Source of the DNA: Phaseolus vulgaris
Taxonomy: Eukaryota; Streptophyta; Magnoliopsida; Fabales; Fabaceae
Reading direction: 5' to 3'
Length of the DNA stretch: 64,000 nucleotides
Assembly (NCBI RefSeq): GCF_000499845.2
Contig: NC_023755.2
Span: 7,136,847-7,200,846, forward strand
Shown: positions 1 to 11,641 of the stretch, in pieces
Layout of the letters: every line of letters begins with the position of its first letter
Position numbering within the stretch: the stretch's first letter is position 1
Notes under the pieces: model-generated
What the model was told of the DNA's origin: nothing
Seen by the model: only the letters and a program-made list of their open reading frames with translations
Database searches by the model: none
Translations under genes and position numbers: made by a program

Positions 1-235
1 ATCTACTGATTGAATGTTGTTGAATGCTCTAATTAACACTGATATTGAACACTGATTTTTACTGGTTTTTAGATTTGTTCCATATCTGTTTTCACTGCTG
101 GAAAACAGGTTCTTGGGAGAATTTAAAACCTAGGTTGTTCTATACATGCACAATTTCTACTTTGCATGTGCTTTCAAATACAAACAGGATAACACAAGAA
201 AACCATAGATTTGTCTTCATCAAATAGGTGGAGAT
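1..235 (+). mobile_element. 3' end of Copia retrotransposon internal region
   Basis: No long open frame is present. The stretch ends in a purine-rich tract (aggtggagat) directly before TGTTGAAC, the start of the LTR that follows. That is the usual polypurine-tract/3'-LTR junction of Ty1/copia elements. The rest of the element would lie to the left of the window. It could instead be a non-autonomous derivative, because no pol coding is visible here. Confidence 0.6.
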
Positions 236-1286
236 TGTTGAACATAGGATTTGATGTCTCCAAATCCAAGTGGATTGCTTGAAGGCTTTGTTGCTGCTTG
301 TGTGTGTATATTGTGTGTAGTTTGAATTTGTTAATCCACTCATAGTCATGATCCAAGTTGTTTGATTCAAGTTCTTTTCGAAAATATATGTTTTCTAAAG
401 AAAGTGGAAAATTAACTTGTTCAATTGTCGTTTCAACTGGTTGTTTTACACTTACTATTTTTGAAAAAGCTTGAAATTGGTTGACCTTGTTGTCAAGCTT
501 ATTCAACTGATTGTTTCATTTTTTCAATCGATTGATTTTTGAAAATCCTTAACAGAATTTTGTTAAAGTGGTTTAATCTGTTTTAATTGTTTTAAAACTG
601 ATTTGACTCTTGCATTAAATATTTTTAACAACTAATTGGAGTTTAAATAATTTGTTTTACGCTTCTGGTTGTTAGTGATTCATATTATCTCTTTCGAATC
701 AATTTTTCCAAGATTGCTTCAAGCTCTGGATTCTTCCTAAAAGTGGAATAGGATTGTTTTGTACTTTTCATTTTCAATTTGTGATTGACCCAGGTATTAT
801 CATTCATTTTCTCTCTTGACTATTGTATTTTTGTAAGAACTTGTTGTGCAAATCCAGAGGTTGTTCTATGATATGTGGTGTTGTTTGCCAAAGGTGGTGT
901 GTGTTCTTAAAGGGTTCAAGATCACCACTTTGGTGTGGGTTGTGTAATCAAGGTGTTTGATTGCTTAGTGGAATTCTCAGAGGTTTCTGAGGACTGGATG
1001 TAGCTCTTGGTAAAGAGTGAACCAATATTAAACTTTATGTGTTGATCTTTTTATCCCTTATCTCATTTAAATTTGTTCTGCTTTGGTTTTTAATAACTGC
1101 TGATAAAAATAACCGGTTGATTTTTCTGGAATCATATTAAAAACATATTTGTTTTTGGCTGAACTGATTTCTCCTTCATTGATTTCTCATTGGCTTTCAA
1201 TCTACCTTCAAAACTTTCAAAAATATTTCATAAACCATTCACCCCCCCCCCCCCTCCTCTTTTGTTTAAGGTCTACAATTCTAACA
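236..1286 (+). repeat. Copia-type LTR (3' LTR, about 1.05 kb)
   Basis: The LTR begins TGTTGAACATAGG and ends ATTCTAACA. It is homologous along its length to two other copies in this window: 4900-5976 (reverse orientation) and 33758-34894. Shared blocks include the start, the stretch around 'gtagctcttgg..aagagtgaacca' near 1000-1025, and the C-rich tract followed by 'ctaaca' at the end. It lies directly 3' of a polypurine tract, so it is read as the 3' LTR of an element entering from the left. The opposite end and target duplication are outside the window. Confidence 0.8.
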
Positions 1287-1291
1287 ACATG

Positions 1292-1595
1292 TTGATTTTG
1301 AGTTTGAGGGTGTCCGACCCTAGGCAATTTTGGATTTTTTTTATAATGAATTAGATAATATTTGTATACATTAAACGATTTGATCCTAAGTCTGAGGGTG
1401 TCCAACCTTCGACAATTTTTATTTAGTTTTTATAATGAATTATATAATACTGGTTTGTATTAAATGCGTTGATGCTGAGTTTGGGGGTGTCTGACCTTTG
1501 GCAATTTTGATTTAGTTTAATAATGAATTAGATAATATTTGTGTTGATTCTTAGTCTGAGGGTGTCCGACCTTCGACAATTTTGATTTAGGTTTA
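1292..1595 (+). repeat. Four degenerate tandem repeats of about 75-90 bp
   Basis: The motif 'gagggtgtccgacc..gcaattttgattta..ataatgaatta' recurs four times, with the 'gggtgtc' core near 1308, 1396, 1485 and 1559. The units sit between the Copia LTR and the first transposase exon. They are best read as 5' subterminal/UTR repeats of the CACTA element that follows. No coding is seen. Confidence 0.75.
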
Positions 1596-1631
1596 TAATG
1601 AATTAAATAATTTTCTTAGTTTACAAGCTCT

Positions 1632-4600
1632 ATGGATCGGAGATGGATTAATACACCACATATAACTGATGCATACGAAAGAGGGGTGGAAGAATTCATA
1701 CAGTTTGCACAATGTAATGTCATTAGTAATCATAACGGACTAAGAATGAAGTTTCCTTATGTGAATTGTTTGAATAGAAGAATATTGAATGTTTCTGAAA
1801 TTAGAGAACATCTTTTGTGTGATGGGTTTCTAAAAAATTATACAACATGAACGTGACATGGTTAATTCTTGCATTACCAAGTATCCGCGAAGCTTCGGAT
1901 TTTGTTGATGATTACCCAATGGACGATAGATTAGAGGATATCATTCGTGATGTGGGAGCAGAATCTTTTGCTAAAGTGGTTTTCGAAAATGTCTAATGAT
2001 GCAGAGACTCATTTGTATCCTGGTTCAACTAATTTCACACGATTATAAACACTATTAAGGTTGATGAATTTGAAGGCAATGAATGGATAGGCTGACAAAA
2101 GCTTTACAAAATTACTTGAATTGTTGAAGGACATGCTTTCAGAAGGAAATACATTACCCGCCCAAAATTATGAGGCAAAAAAGATTATTTTTACGATGGG
2201 AATGGAATATAAAAAAATGCATTCATGTCCTAATGATTGTATTTTATACAGAAATGACTATGGTAGTTTAAGAAGATGTCCCAGGTGTGGTTTGTCTCGT
2301 TATAAAGTTAAAGTTAGTGAAAAAAGAATATAATGATGAAGTCACAAAGGAAGGTCTTCCTGCTAAGGTTGTTTGGTATCTTCCAATAATTCCAAGGCTT
2401 AAGTGTTTGTTTGCAAATACAAATGATGCTAAAAACCTTAGGTGGCATGCAGATAATAGAAAATGTGACGGACCACTTCGTCATCCAGCTGATTCTTTGC
2501 AATGAAAGATGATTGATAAAGAATTTCTTGGATTTGGAAAAGAATCAAGAAACTAAGACTTGGATTGGCTACTGATGGAATGAATCCCTTTGGAAATTTA
2601 AGTAGTAATCATAGTTCATGGCACGTTTTGTTAGTGATTTACAACTTATCTCCTGCTTTGTGTATGAAGCGCAAATACATGATGTTGTGTATGATGATCT
2701 CTGGTCCAAAACAACCTGTAAAAGACATATATGTTTATCTTAATCCATTGATTGGAGATTAGAAGTTATTGTGGAATGAAGGGGGTTGATGTGTTTGACG
2801 CATTTAAGAATGAATCTTTCTGATTGCATGTAATGTTATTTTGTACTATCAATGACTTCCCTGCATATGGGAACTTGTCAGGTTATAATGTGAAGGGCTA
2901 TAAAGCATGTCCAACATGTGAAGAGAAGGCATCATATGAGCAGTTGAAACACGAAAGAAAAACTGTGTATCTTGGGCATCGTAGATTTCTAAAGAAATAC
3001 CATCCATATCGTAGATTGAAAAAAGCTTTTAACGGATACCAAGAACATACATTTATCCCACTCCCTTAAGTGGCCTTCAAATTTATGAAAAGATAAAAAA
3101 ATGTTAATGTGGCTTTTGGAAAAATGAAGAAGAAGCAAACTGTGAGTGAAATATGGAAGAAGAGATCAATCTTTTTTTATCTTCCGTATTGGTGTAAGTT
3201 AGATGTCAGACACTGTATAGGTGTAATACACGTAGAAAAGAATGTGTGTGACAGTCTAATAGGAACATTTTTTAACATTAAAGGCAAAACAAAGGATGAT
3301 GTGAATGCACGTCTGGATTTGATTGAGATGAATATAAGAAAGGAATTGGCACTGCGAGAAGTTGGTAAACGTACATACTTGCCTGCAACGTGTTACACTT
3401 TGTCAAAGAAAGAGAAAACAAGTTTTTGTGAATGTCTTAAAGGTGTTAAGGTACCACAAGGCTACTCTTCAAATGTGAAAAGTCTTGTATCTATGAATGA
3501 TTTGAAACTAATTGGCTTAAAGTCTCATGATGGTCACGTTCTAATGCAATAATTACTACCGGTGGCTATTCGTGGAATCTTACCAAAAAATGTTAGGCTT
3601 ACAATCACTCGACTATGTTCATTTTTCAATTCTACATGTAGTAAAGAGATTGACTCTCAGAAGTTGGATGAACTTGAAGAAGAAATCATTGTTATCTTGT
3701 TTCAACTTGAGATGTTTTTTCCTCCATCTTTTATTGATATCATGGTACATTTGGTTGTTCATCTTGTAAGAGAAATCAGATCGTGTGGGCCAGTTTATAT
3801 ACGATGGATGTATCTGGTTGAACTATACATGAAGATTTTGAAGGGATATGTGAAGAATCAATTTTGTTCCGAAGCTTCCATTATTGAAAGATACATTTCA
3901 GAAGAATCTATTGAGTTTTGTTTCGAGTACTTGTCAAAAGTCAAATCTATAGGAGTTCTTGAAAAATGTTGGCACTCTCCTAGATTAATGAGTAAATCTT
4001 CAAAAGGTGTACATGTCATAAGCAAATCTAGAGAACAGATTCTGCAAGCACATTTGTATATCCTGAATAACACTAATGAGGTGTTACCATACTTAGATAC
4101 ACACAAAGACATTGTGAAATATTAGAATCCAAGACAATCAGAAAAATGGGTGTTAATTGAGCATAACAAAACTTTCATGTCATGGTTTAAGCAACAAATC
4201 ATGAATGATCCATCAACATCTGAAATATTAACATGGCTTGCAAACAGTCTCAAGTTTCATGTTTTATGTTGTTCTAGATATGAAGTAAATGGTTGTTTGT
4301 TTTACACAAAGTCTCAAGATGATAGGAGTACAATGCAAAATAGTGGAGTCACCTTGGAGGCTGAGTCTATGCAGTTTTCAACTTCAAAATATCAAAATCA
4401 TGTTATGGGATCAATGCCTTATTATGGTGTCATACTAGAGATTTGGGAAGTTAATTATATCAAGTTTAGTGTACCTGTTTTCAAATGTAAGTGGGTTAAC
4501 AATAAGACTGGTGCCTATGTTGATGAATCAGGAACGACTTTGGTTGACTTTCGAAAGATAGGTTATCATGACAAACCATTCATAATGGCATATCAAGCTT

Positions 4601-4800
4601 CCCAAGTTTTCTATATCTAAGATCCTACGTCTGAACACTGGTTTGTTATGTTACATGGAAAAAAGCAATATAATGACCCAGAAGATACAAACAATGACAT
4701 TTGTGAGATTGAATCACTTACAAGAACAACGATCAATAAAGAGTACAAGGATGTTGTTGATGTTGTACATGCAACTCAAAATGATCATGACAAAGGAATA
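1632..4800 (+). pseudogene. TNP2-type CACTA transposase remnant (first half)
   Basis: Successive open blocks at 1632-1850, 2121-2333, 2565-2762, 2824-3069, 3109-3552, 3562-4125 and 4150-4620 together read as one TNP2-family DDE transposase with C-terminal DUF4218 and DUF4216 segments. Each block is broken by a stop or frameshift, so it is a pseudogene. Recognisable landmarks are the CxxC-type zinc motifs near 2225-2300 and 2905-2925, and the 'LPVAIRGILP' start of DUF4218 at 3556. The family cuts and pastes DNA by binding subterminal repeats such as those at 9030-9240. Confidence 0.88.
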
Positions 4801-4899
4801 TATATATCTATGTGCATGTGTTTCACGTGTAGGTTTACAATATATAATTTTTATTATATTTCATATTCTTGATGCATATCATATTTGTTTGATAACAGG

Positions 4900-5976
4900 T
4901 GTTAAAATTATAGGCCTTAAGCAAAAGGGGGTGAATTGTTTATAAAAGATTTTCGCAAATATTGAAGGTAGATTAAAAGACAATGAAGAAGAAATCAATT
5001 AGAAATCAGTTCAGCCAATTAGAAAACTCTTTTTAATTTGATTGTAGAAAATCAACCGCCTTTTTTTGCGAAACAATCGGTTGTTTATACCAACAGTGTT
5101 GAAAAACAAAGCAAAAGCAGTTTTAAAGGGAGTAAGGACAGAGAGATTAACACAAAATGTTTATACTGGTTCACTCTTTACCAAGAGCTACATCCAGTCC
5201 TCAACAACCATTGAGAATTCACTAAGTAATCAAACCTTGATTACAAACAACACACCAAAGTGATGATCTTGAACCCTTCAAGAGCACACACCACCTTTGA
5301 CAAACAACACACAGTTTTCAGAACAACCTCTGAAACTGCGCAACATCAATTCACACAGAATTACAGTGATCAAGAAAGAAAGGAATAGAATACACCTGGG
5401 TGCAAACAAAGATTAAAGCACAGTAAATACAGGACAATCCTATTCCACACTTGAGAATGATCCAAAGCTCTTTGAAATCTTGAAAAACTAATTTTTTGGA
5501 ATGATTTCTCTTAGTTCGTTTTTTTCAACCAGGAGTGTAAAACAACTTATTTAAACTCCAATCAGATGGTCAAAGCATTTAACTCAAGAACCCAAATCAG
5601 TTTTAATCATTTAAAACAGATTAAAGCCACTTAACAGAATTCTGTTAAGGTTTTCATAAAATCAATCTATTGAAAACACAAATCAATCAATTGAATTGGT
5701 TTGACAACAAAGTCAAACAAAGTCAAGCTTTTTCAAATCCTTTTCAAAATACACTAAGTGTAAAACAACCGGTTGAATCGACATTTCAACAGGTTGAATT
5801 TTCACCTTCTTTAGAAAACATATCTTTTTCAAAAGGATTAAGATTCATTAAACCTTGGATCATCACAAGAAGTGGATTAACAAATTTAACTACTCTAGAC
5901 ATACACACACAACTAGCAGCAAGGATCTTCATGCATTCCACTTGGATTTGGAGACATCAAAGCACCTTTTTCAACA
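4900..5976 (-). mobile_element. Solo Copia LTR with 5-bp target duplication
   Basis: Read on the minus strand this begins TGTTGAAAAAGG and ends TTTTAACA. It is clearly the same LTR family as 236-1286 and 33758-34894. It is flanked by a perfect duplication ACAGG (4895-4899 and 5977-5981), and no internal retrotransposon sequence is present. It is therefore a solo LTR left by LTR-LTR recombination. It sits inside the CACTA transposon, so it is younger than that insertion. The duplicated target overlaps the apparent splice acceptor (gataacag|G) of a transposase intron. Confidence 0.92.
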
Positions 5977-5982
5977 ACAGGA

Positions 5983-8830
5983 AACATGGCATATGATAAA
6001 GTTCCTCGTTCAAGAACTGATAGAGGACCTACAAGATTAAAGAGTGTGTAAGAAGATAAATGAAGGTAAAAAAATATCATTGTCTACTGATGTCAACACT
6101 GGTGTGGCCATTGGGCCATATGCAAAGAATTATAGTAGTTATCTTGGAGTAGTTGCTCGTGAAAGGATCTCTATCTTAACTGATTCCAAGGATCATGTGA
6201 CCGAGCATGAGAGAAACATGATTTGGCAATATATTCTAGTATGTAGTTGTTTTTACTTTGTTCAATATGAAATTCTTTTATACTTTGTTCAATATGAAGC
6301 TTGTTTATGAGCTAATTATCCCAAATAATGTAGACGCATTACGAGATCCCGAATGTGGAAACCTTGAGAGCGAAGGTTCTTTCTAATGTGAGTGTCAAGT
6401 TTTGTCAGTTTTAATCAAAATTGACAACAAATTATATATATGGTGAAAGGAAAGGAGAAAATCCTTATACAAAATATGCATCCCTTGATGAAGAAACTTG
6501 GTAGCAGTTTGTGAAGATTCAAGAAACTGAGAAATGGCAGGTTAATATCACTTGTTATATTTGGATGTAGTTTATATTAACATATTATTAACTTTTGAAT
6601 GTTAATGATAGGATGTTCGGAAGAAAGCAAAAGCCAATCAGACACATAATGAGACCTCACACTTATTATCTCGTGGTGGTTATAAGATGTTAGAGCACAA
6701 GATGCTTGAGAAAAGATTAAAGCACGTTCTACTTCTATTGAGGAAGGGAATAGCGTAGATTCTTTGAGGCCTCCATCTCCACCAGCCTGACATGAGATGT
6801 GGAAGGGTGCTCGTATAAAGTCATCAGAGACATGGAGTTCTAAGGAATCACAACAAACAGTTGAACAAATTGTAAGAAATATGTTCTTTATGTGTTATTT
6901 TAAATTCAATGTGTTGAAGCTTGACAATTTCTTTTCATTTGTTGTAGGATTCTCTTGTTGAGCAATCAACACAGGGGACTTTTAATCCATATGGTCGCGA
7001 AAGATATCCTTAATGTTGCTATCAGACGACCTGAGCACCCTGGACTTGTTCGTGTAGTTGGATATGGGATTGGGATTTGGTCATACTTTGGACCCTCGTC
7101 ACGTAGCAAGGAACAATCGTCCAATCAACCTAGCCAGGAGTATTTGCTACAGTTAGAACAACAGATAAAGGTTGAGGTTACTCAAAATATTAGAGAAAAC
7201 TTAATGGAGGAGTCAAATAAGCGGATGGATATGGAGTTTGAAAAGCAGAGGTAGGGTTTAAGACTCTTGCAACAACCACCTACTATGGTACAAGATGACC
7301 CGCCTCCTATTAAGACAGTCAACACTAAAGGGAGTTGTTCGGCAGTTGATCTGTCGGGGGATGACTTTGGCTTAACTAGCCAATGCGAGTTATATGTTGA
7401 GTATAGTTCTTTTAACCAATTCGTTGCCCTAGGTAAGTTTTATGAAGAGGTCACAATGTTACACAATGTGCCTCTTCCTTCTAATTTGATAAAGGTCACA
7501 GTGGAGAAGGTCCTTTATGGTGATGTTGCAGTTCTTGTGCCGACATCAGAGGTGACAATTGTCACAGAGGCATTACATACTTTTGTTGTCTGGCCTAGAC
7601 ATCTCGTCAGACCTACATACTCTACAGTATATATTTGCACTAATAGGATTATATATTAAATATATTACATTCTAAATAATTTAATTATTTGTTTGTTTCT
7701 TCATAAGTAGCAGGAACCTAAGACAAAATTGTCACTGCAAAAGAAGAAAAATTCTCCATTGATGATCCTATGGCATCATTCGTGGAAGTTGTTATAGCTT
7801 TAGATACAACCTTCATAGAGATTCCACGGGATGTCATTGTTTTTGGAAGGCATAGTGTTGTACTTTCACATGTTTGATTTGTTTGACCTTGCATCCGGAA
7901 ATCAAGAGGTTAACATAACAGTTCTACAATTATGGATGATGTAAGTTCAATTATTAAAATCTTTATACTTTTGATTTATTATATATATTAATACTAAATT
8001 ATTGAAATTTAGGTATATTTGTGGATTTTGCATGAGGGGAAACAAGATATATATGGGTTTTTAGACCCTCAACTCATTCAATCACTTGGAAACACAAACA
8101 TACATCACCACTGCCTTAAAGAATGGAGAAAAACAAATTTATTTTTCTCCATACATCCATGAATAAGTCCATATTTATTAAATAAGTTATACTAAATTAT
8201 TGAAGTAAGAGAAACTAACTGATTTGTTATATAGGCGTTATTGGCAATTATAGATCATATTTGTTCAAGATCATATCGTTGCATGGTTTTGCTCCTTGCA
8301 TAAGAAACCCCCTAACTATTTTAAACACATTATAGATAGGTACGACAATTTCATTTAACATTTATTATTACTCATACATTATATAATGTTATGTATTCTA
8401 ACGTGAAATCTTATTATTTCAGTGTTTACTCTGTATATAACAGGTTGAGTGAGAGGGAAAGTGCAAATGTAAAAAGACTCACTTGGATGCACGTTAAGGT
8501 ATTCAAAATATTTTTTTCACTCACTTTAATGTGTCTCATTCATTCATTTGATACATTTATTTTCACATGTAATGCAATAGGCAATCTAGAAGTTATGAGT
8601 GCAGTTATTATGTTATGCAGTGGATGTCGACTATTATGCGAGTTGGAATTGCTAGAAGTTGGGATTAGGTAATACCTCAATACAAAAAACATTTTAAAAT
8701 TTGGGGTTTATTATTCATGCACAAATTCACAGTTTTTCAATGACCTACCGCCGCTAGATTCGGAAGCATTGGAGTATGTGACGACAAAATGGCCAAAATA
8801 TTTTGTAACAATGTATAACACCTTAGGATA
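5983..8830 (+). pseudogene. Second half of CACTA: accessory coiled-coil/Ulp1-like remnant
   Basis: After the nested LTR, coding resumes at about 5983 with 'RGPTRLK', a signature of the second region of plant En/Spm elements. 6044-6310, 6955-7254 (Gln/Glu-rich coiled coil) and 7267-7659 follow in degraded form. From 7750 to 8830, short segments resemble a C48/Ulp1 cysteine protease. After splicing at about 8580, the frame reads QSRSYECSYYVMQWM, keeping the Gln and Cys expected at the oxyanion hole and nucleophile. Stops and frameshifts interrupt the frame. Ulp1-like domains are frequent passengers in plant CACTA elements. Confidence 0.75.
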
Positions 8831-9029
8831 GATAAATTATTAGAATGACAGAACTTTTTCATATATTAGCAAAAAAATTTGTAGAATGTTATATATACTT
8901 AATTTGTAGTATGCATTTTTCATATTTAAATTATGATATTAAATGCTTTTATTTTCAAGAAATTGAATATTTTATACAGATTTAAAGTGTATATATATAA
9001 AAAAATAAAACATTTTTTAAAAAAAAACA

Positions 9030-9274
9030 ACATTTAATGATGGTTCCATTTGGAACTGTCTTTATAAATCCATTTCCTTTTAAAAAAATTAACACTCCAC
9101 ACACTTATAACGACGGTTGGATACATGTGTCGTTACAATTCATTTATAACGACGGTTGGGGAACCATTGTTATAAATGACTTACTTATAACGACACACAG
9201 AATAACGACGGTTCGAAGACCGTCTTTATATGCTCCTTTTTAACCATTGTTAATGTACCTTTTATCTACTAGTG
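9030..9274 (+). repeat. CACTA subterminal repeats and 3' terminal inverted repeat
   Basis: The motif 'ataacgacggtt' occurs at about 9107, 9151 and 9203 in direct orientation, with an inverted 'gtcgttac' near 9130. This clustering is typical of CACTA subterminal transposase-binding repeats. The element ends ...TCTACTAGTG at 9274, whose complement reads CACTAGTAGA, a canonical CACTA terminus. The matching left end is not in the window. Confidence 0.85.
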
Positions 9275-10783
9275 TGGAATGCATTTCTTATATGTCTTTC
9301 GTATCTATATAGTTTCAAAGTTCTCAATGTAGTGAAATAAAGTTGAAAAACACGAAAATATTGGTTTCCTCATATGTGGGTGAATACTGTCCGTAAGAAC
9401 TTATCTGCAGTGTTAAGAGTCCTTTTTCCAAATGAACCTATAATCAATATACTCAGACAATGTCACTTATTCCAAGGAGTTCTTAGCTTGGTAAAGAATA
9501 ACCTTTTCTTTAAAAAACATTTGACGCAAGTAGAATTTTTCTTAAGTCATTAATCACCAAAAAAAAATTATTGATACATTGTCATATACGTTAGTAAATT
9601 TTTAATTACTGACAAATTTTACTCATATGAAATTATCGACGGATGTTATTGACATATATGAAAAAATAAAAAATTAATAATATTTTTCATATTCGTGAGT
9701 AAAATTTGTCAATAATTGAGCTCAAATCAATATTCGTCGATAATATTTGTCAATAGCTAGACGCTAATATTTGATGACTATTTTACGGCAAGTGTACCGA
9801 GTTGGAAGTAATAATGTGTCCCTAATGATGAATATTGAACCTACAAGGAACAATTATTTAAAATTCTAATAGTAACATTCACTAAGTATAAGAATATGTG
9901 CAATAATTTGATTTGATATTGACAATAGTTTGCATGAAAATTAAATAGAAGCAAAGTAAATGAGTAAAGGATACTCGATAGGTTAGTCAGGAGTGTGTAT
10001 GTTCCAAAACAATACTAGGGTATTTAGTCAGAAGTGACTAAGTGTTTAAAGAACACTTGACGGTTTAGTTAGGATTGACTATATCACTACTCTCTTATGG
10101 TGATTCTAAGATGTTCTTATTCAAATAGATGTAGATAACAATTCCTTAAGTTAAAAGAGATGGTATATTTGTAAAAGGTACTCTAATGTTAAGTTAGTCT
10201 ATGTGTATTTATGAATAATAAATATTATTAAATGTAATTCATATTTATAAAACGTTAACCTATTACTATCATCCATGTTTTCTAATGAATGATTATTCAT
10301 TAATTTATTGATTAAGAATATAATCCTATGTAAACTTGTTTGATATTCTAAATTTTCAAAATGTATCTGTCTTTTGGACCATTTAAGGAACTTTTCAAGT
10401 CATGTAAAGTCCGAAATTGGAGTTCTCATGCTTTAGTTTGAGATTTTTAAATATCTTATAACGTGCGCAATTAATTAGATTAGAGAATTAGTTTAACTCA
10501 ACTTATTAAAAGTTATTTATACTTCAAAATATTATGTTAAATAAATGATGTCATAAATACATATAACATAATTAATTTAGTGTTTGGATAACTCCTAAGA
10601 AATAATTCTACTCCACAAAATTATGATGGTAGGGTGAAAAATAAATAAATATACATTGTTTTGTTTTTACTGTAAAAATAATTAATTGATTATTTCACCA
10701 TCAAACTAATTCAAGCGTACTATTTGTAGTTGTAAAAACCATTATTAATACTTAAATGCGGTTGGAATTAAAATAAAAGTATA
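9275..10783. other. AT-rich intergenic spacer
   Basis: No gene is seen. A small foldback lies at about 9603-9718, with arms around 'tgacaaattttactcatatgaa' and its inverted partner 'ttcat..gagtaaaatttgtca'. From 9780 to 10120, phrases such as 'gcaagtgtaccgagttggaagtaataa' and 'cctacaaggaaca' resemble UTR/LTR-linked sequence common in legume retrotransposons, but no borders were found. Confidence 0.5.
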
Positions 10784-11113
10784 CTCCATTCGTCCTTAAG
10801 TATAACAAGTAGTTTTTATTGTTTTTAATATAAGATTTGCAATTTTAGTTTACATTAATTGTTTTTTCATCAAAATGTTTTTAATTATTTTATTTCATAA
10901 ATAATAAATGTTATGAATTATTTCTTTCTCTCTTTTTGAAGATTGAAAATTTTAGTTTCAAATATTAAAACTCTACTACTATGATTCTTTATATACTATT
11001 CATTTAAAATAATTTTAAAAAACAATATAATTATAATTAAATTAATGTTACTATTTAAATTAACCTAATTTGAATGAATATAAATTAGTTGTCAATCTCT
11101 TACTTTTAAGGAG
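10784..11113. mobile_element. Stowaway-like MITE (about 330 bp)
   Basis: The left end CTCCATTCGTCCTTAAGTATAAC resembles the Stowaway (Tc1/mariner) terminus CTCCCTCCGTCC. The right end ...TTACTTTTAAGGAG is an imperfect inverted partner. TA dinucleotides flank both ends (10782-10783 and 11114-11115), matching the TA target preference. The interior is AT-rich and non-coding. The inverted ends are diverged, so the exact borders are provisional. Confidence 0.6.
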
Positions 11114-11641
11114 TAAGAAAAATTAACTAAATAGGAATAGAAAACCCATCCAAAAATAATACTTAATAGAAATTCCACAACAACCATACACTACATGTTG
11201 ATTGCATTAAGCCCGAAAGTTTAACATGCAAAAAAAATTATTAAAATTAAAATAAATTTCTTCTAAAGTTAAGACTAGATTTTACAAGTTAAAAAAAAAT
11301 GTAGAGAAACTAATATAAAATAATTTTAATTTATAAAAAAACTCATATTTTCTTCCAAAACTCTTTGGAAGGAAATTACTGTTTAATATTATAATTATTG
11401 TGTTGTTAAACCTCCAAGGTCAAATGTTATTTATAAATGAAGATAAGTATGTGAAGACTCAACTAGTATATTTGTAGATTGGTGCTTCCATCAAGTAAGT
11501 CATGGATGAGATAACTTTTTCACAAAGATGGACATTAACTTTCCATATTCCTTGAAAGGTACACACAAGAAATCAACTTCATCTATCCACACATCACAAA
11601 AGAATAAAATTAAATTAAAAAAATCTAAATCAACACATCTT
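11114..11641. other. Spacer and probable 3' UTR of the kinesin gene
   Basis: AT-rich DNA without coding potential. The part nearest 11641 should be the 3' UTR of the minus-strand kinesin. No terminator or polyadenylation site was fixed. Confidence 0.4.

Larger units (their letters stand above)
1632..8830 (+). pseudogene. Decayed CACTA (En/Spm) transposon coding region
   Basis: Domains lie in typical plant CACTA order. 1632-1850 is the transposase-associated N-terminal domain (start MDRRWI). About 2100-3550 is TNP2/transposase_21, including HACPNDC-like 'HSCPNDCILYRND', 'RCPRCGLSRYK', 'LATDGMNPFGNLSSNHSSW' and 'CPTCEEKAS'. 3556-4125 is DUF4218 and 4150-4800 is DUF4216. 5983-6310 has 'RGPTRLK'-type transposase sequence, 6955-7254 'GYGIGIWSYFG' plus a coiled coil, and 7267-7659 the domain that usually follows. 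7750-8830 is Ulp1/C48-protease-like with 'ECSYYVMQWM' around the catalytic Cys. Many stops and frameshifts (for example near 1850, 2503, 2761, 3069, 3550 and 4125), plus an inserted solo LTR at 4900-5976, make it non-functional. No intact transposase could be made from it. Confidence 0.9.

Noticed and set aside
1243..1255. Run of C as an assembly gap or G-quadruplex of interest
   Set aside because: C-rich tracts occur at the same place in the other copies of this LTR (near 34862), so it is a normal LTR feature with slippage.
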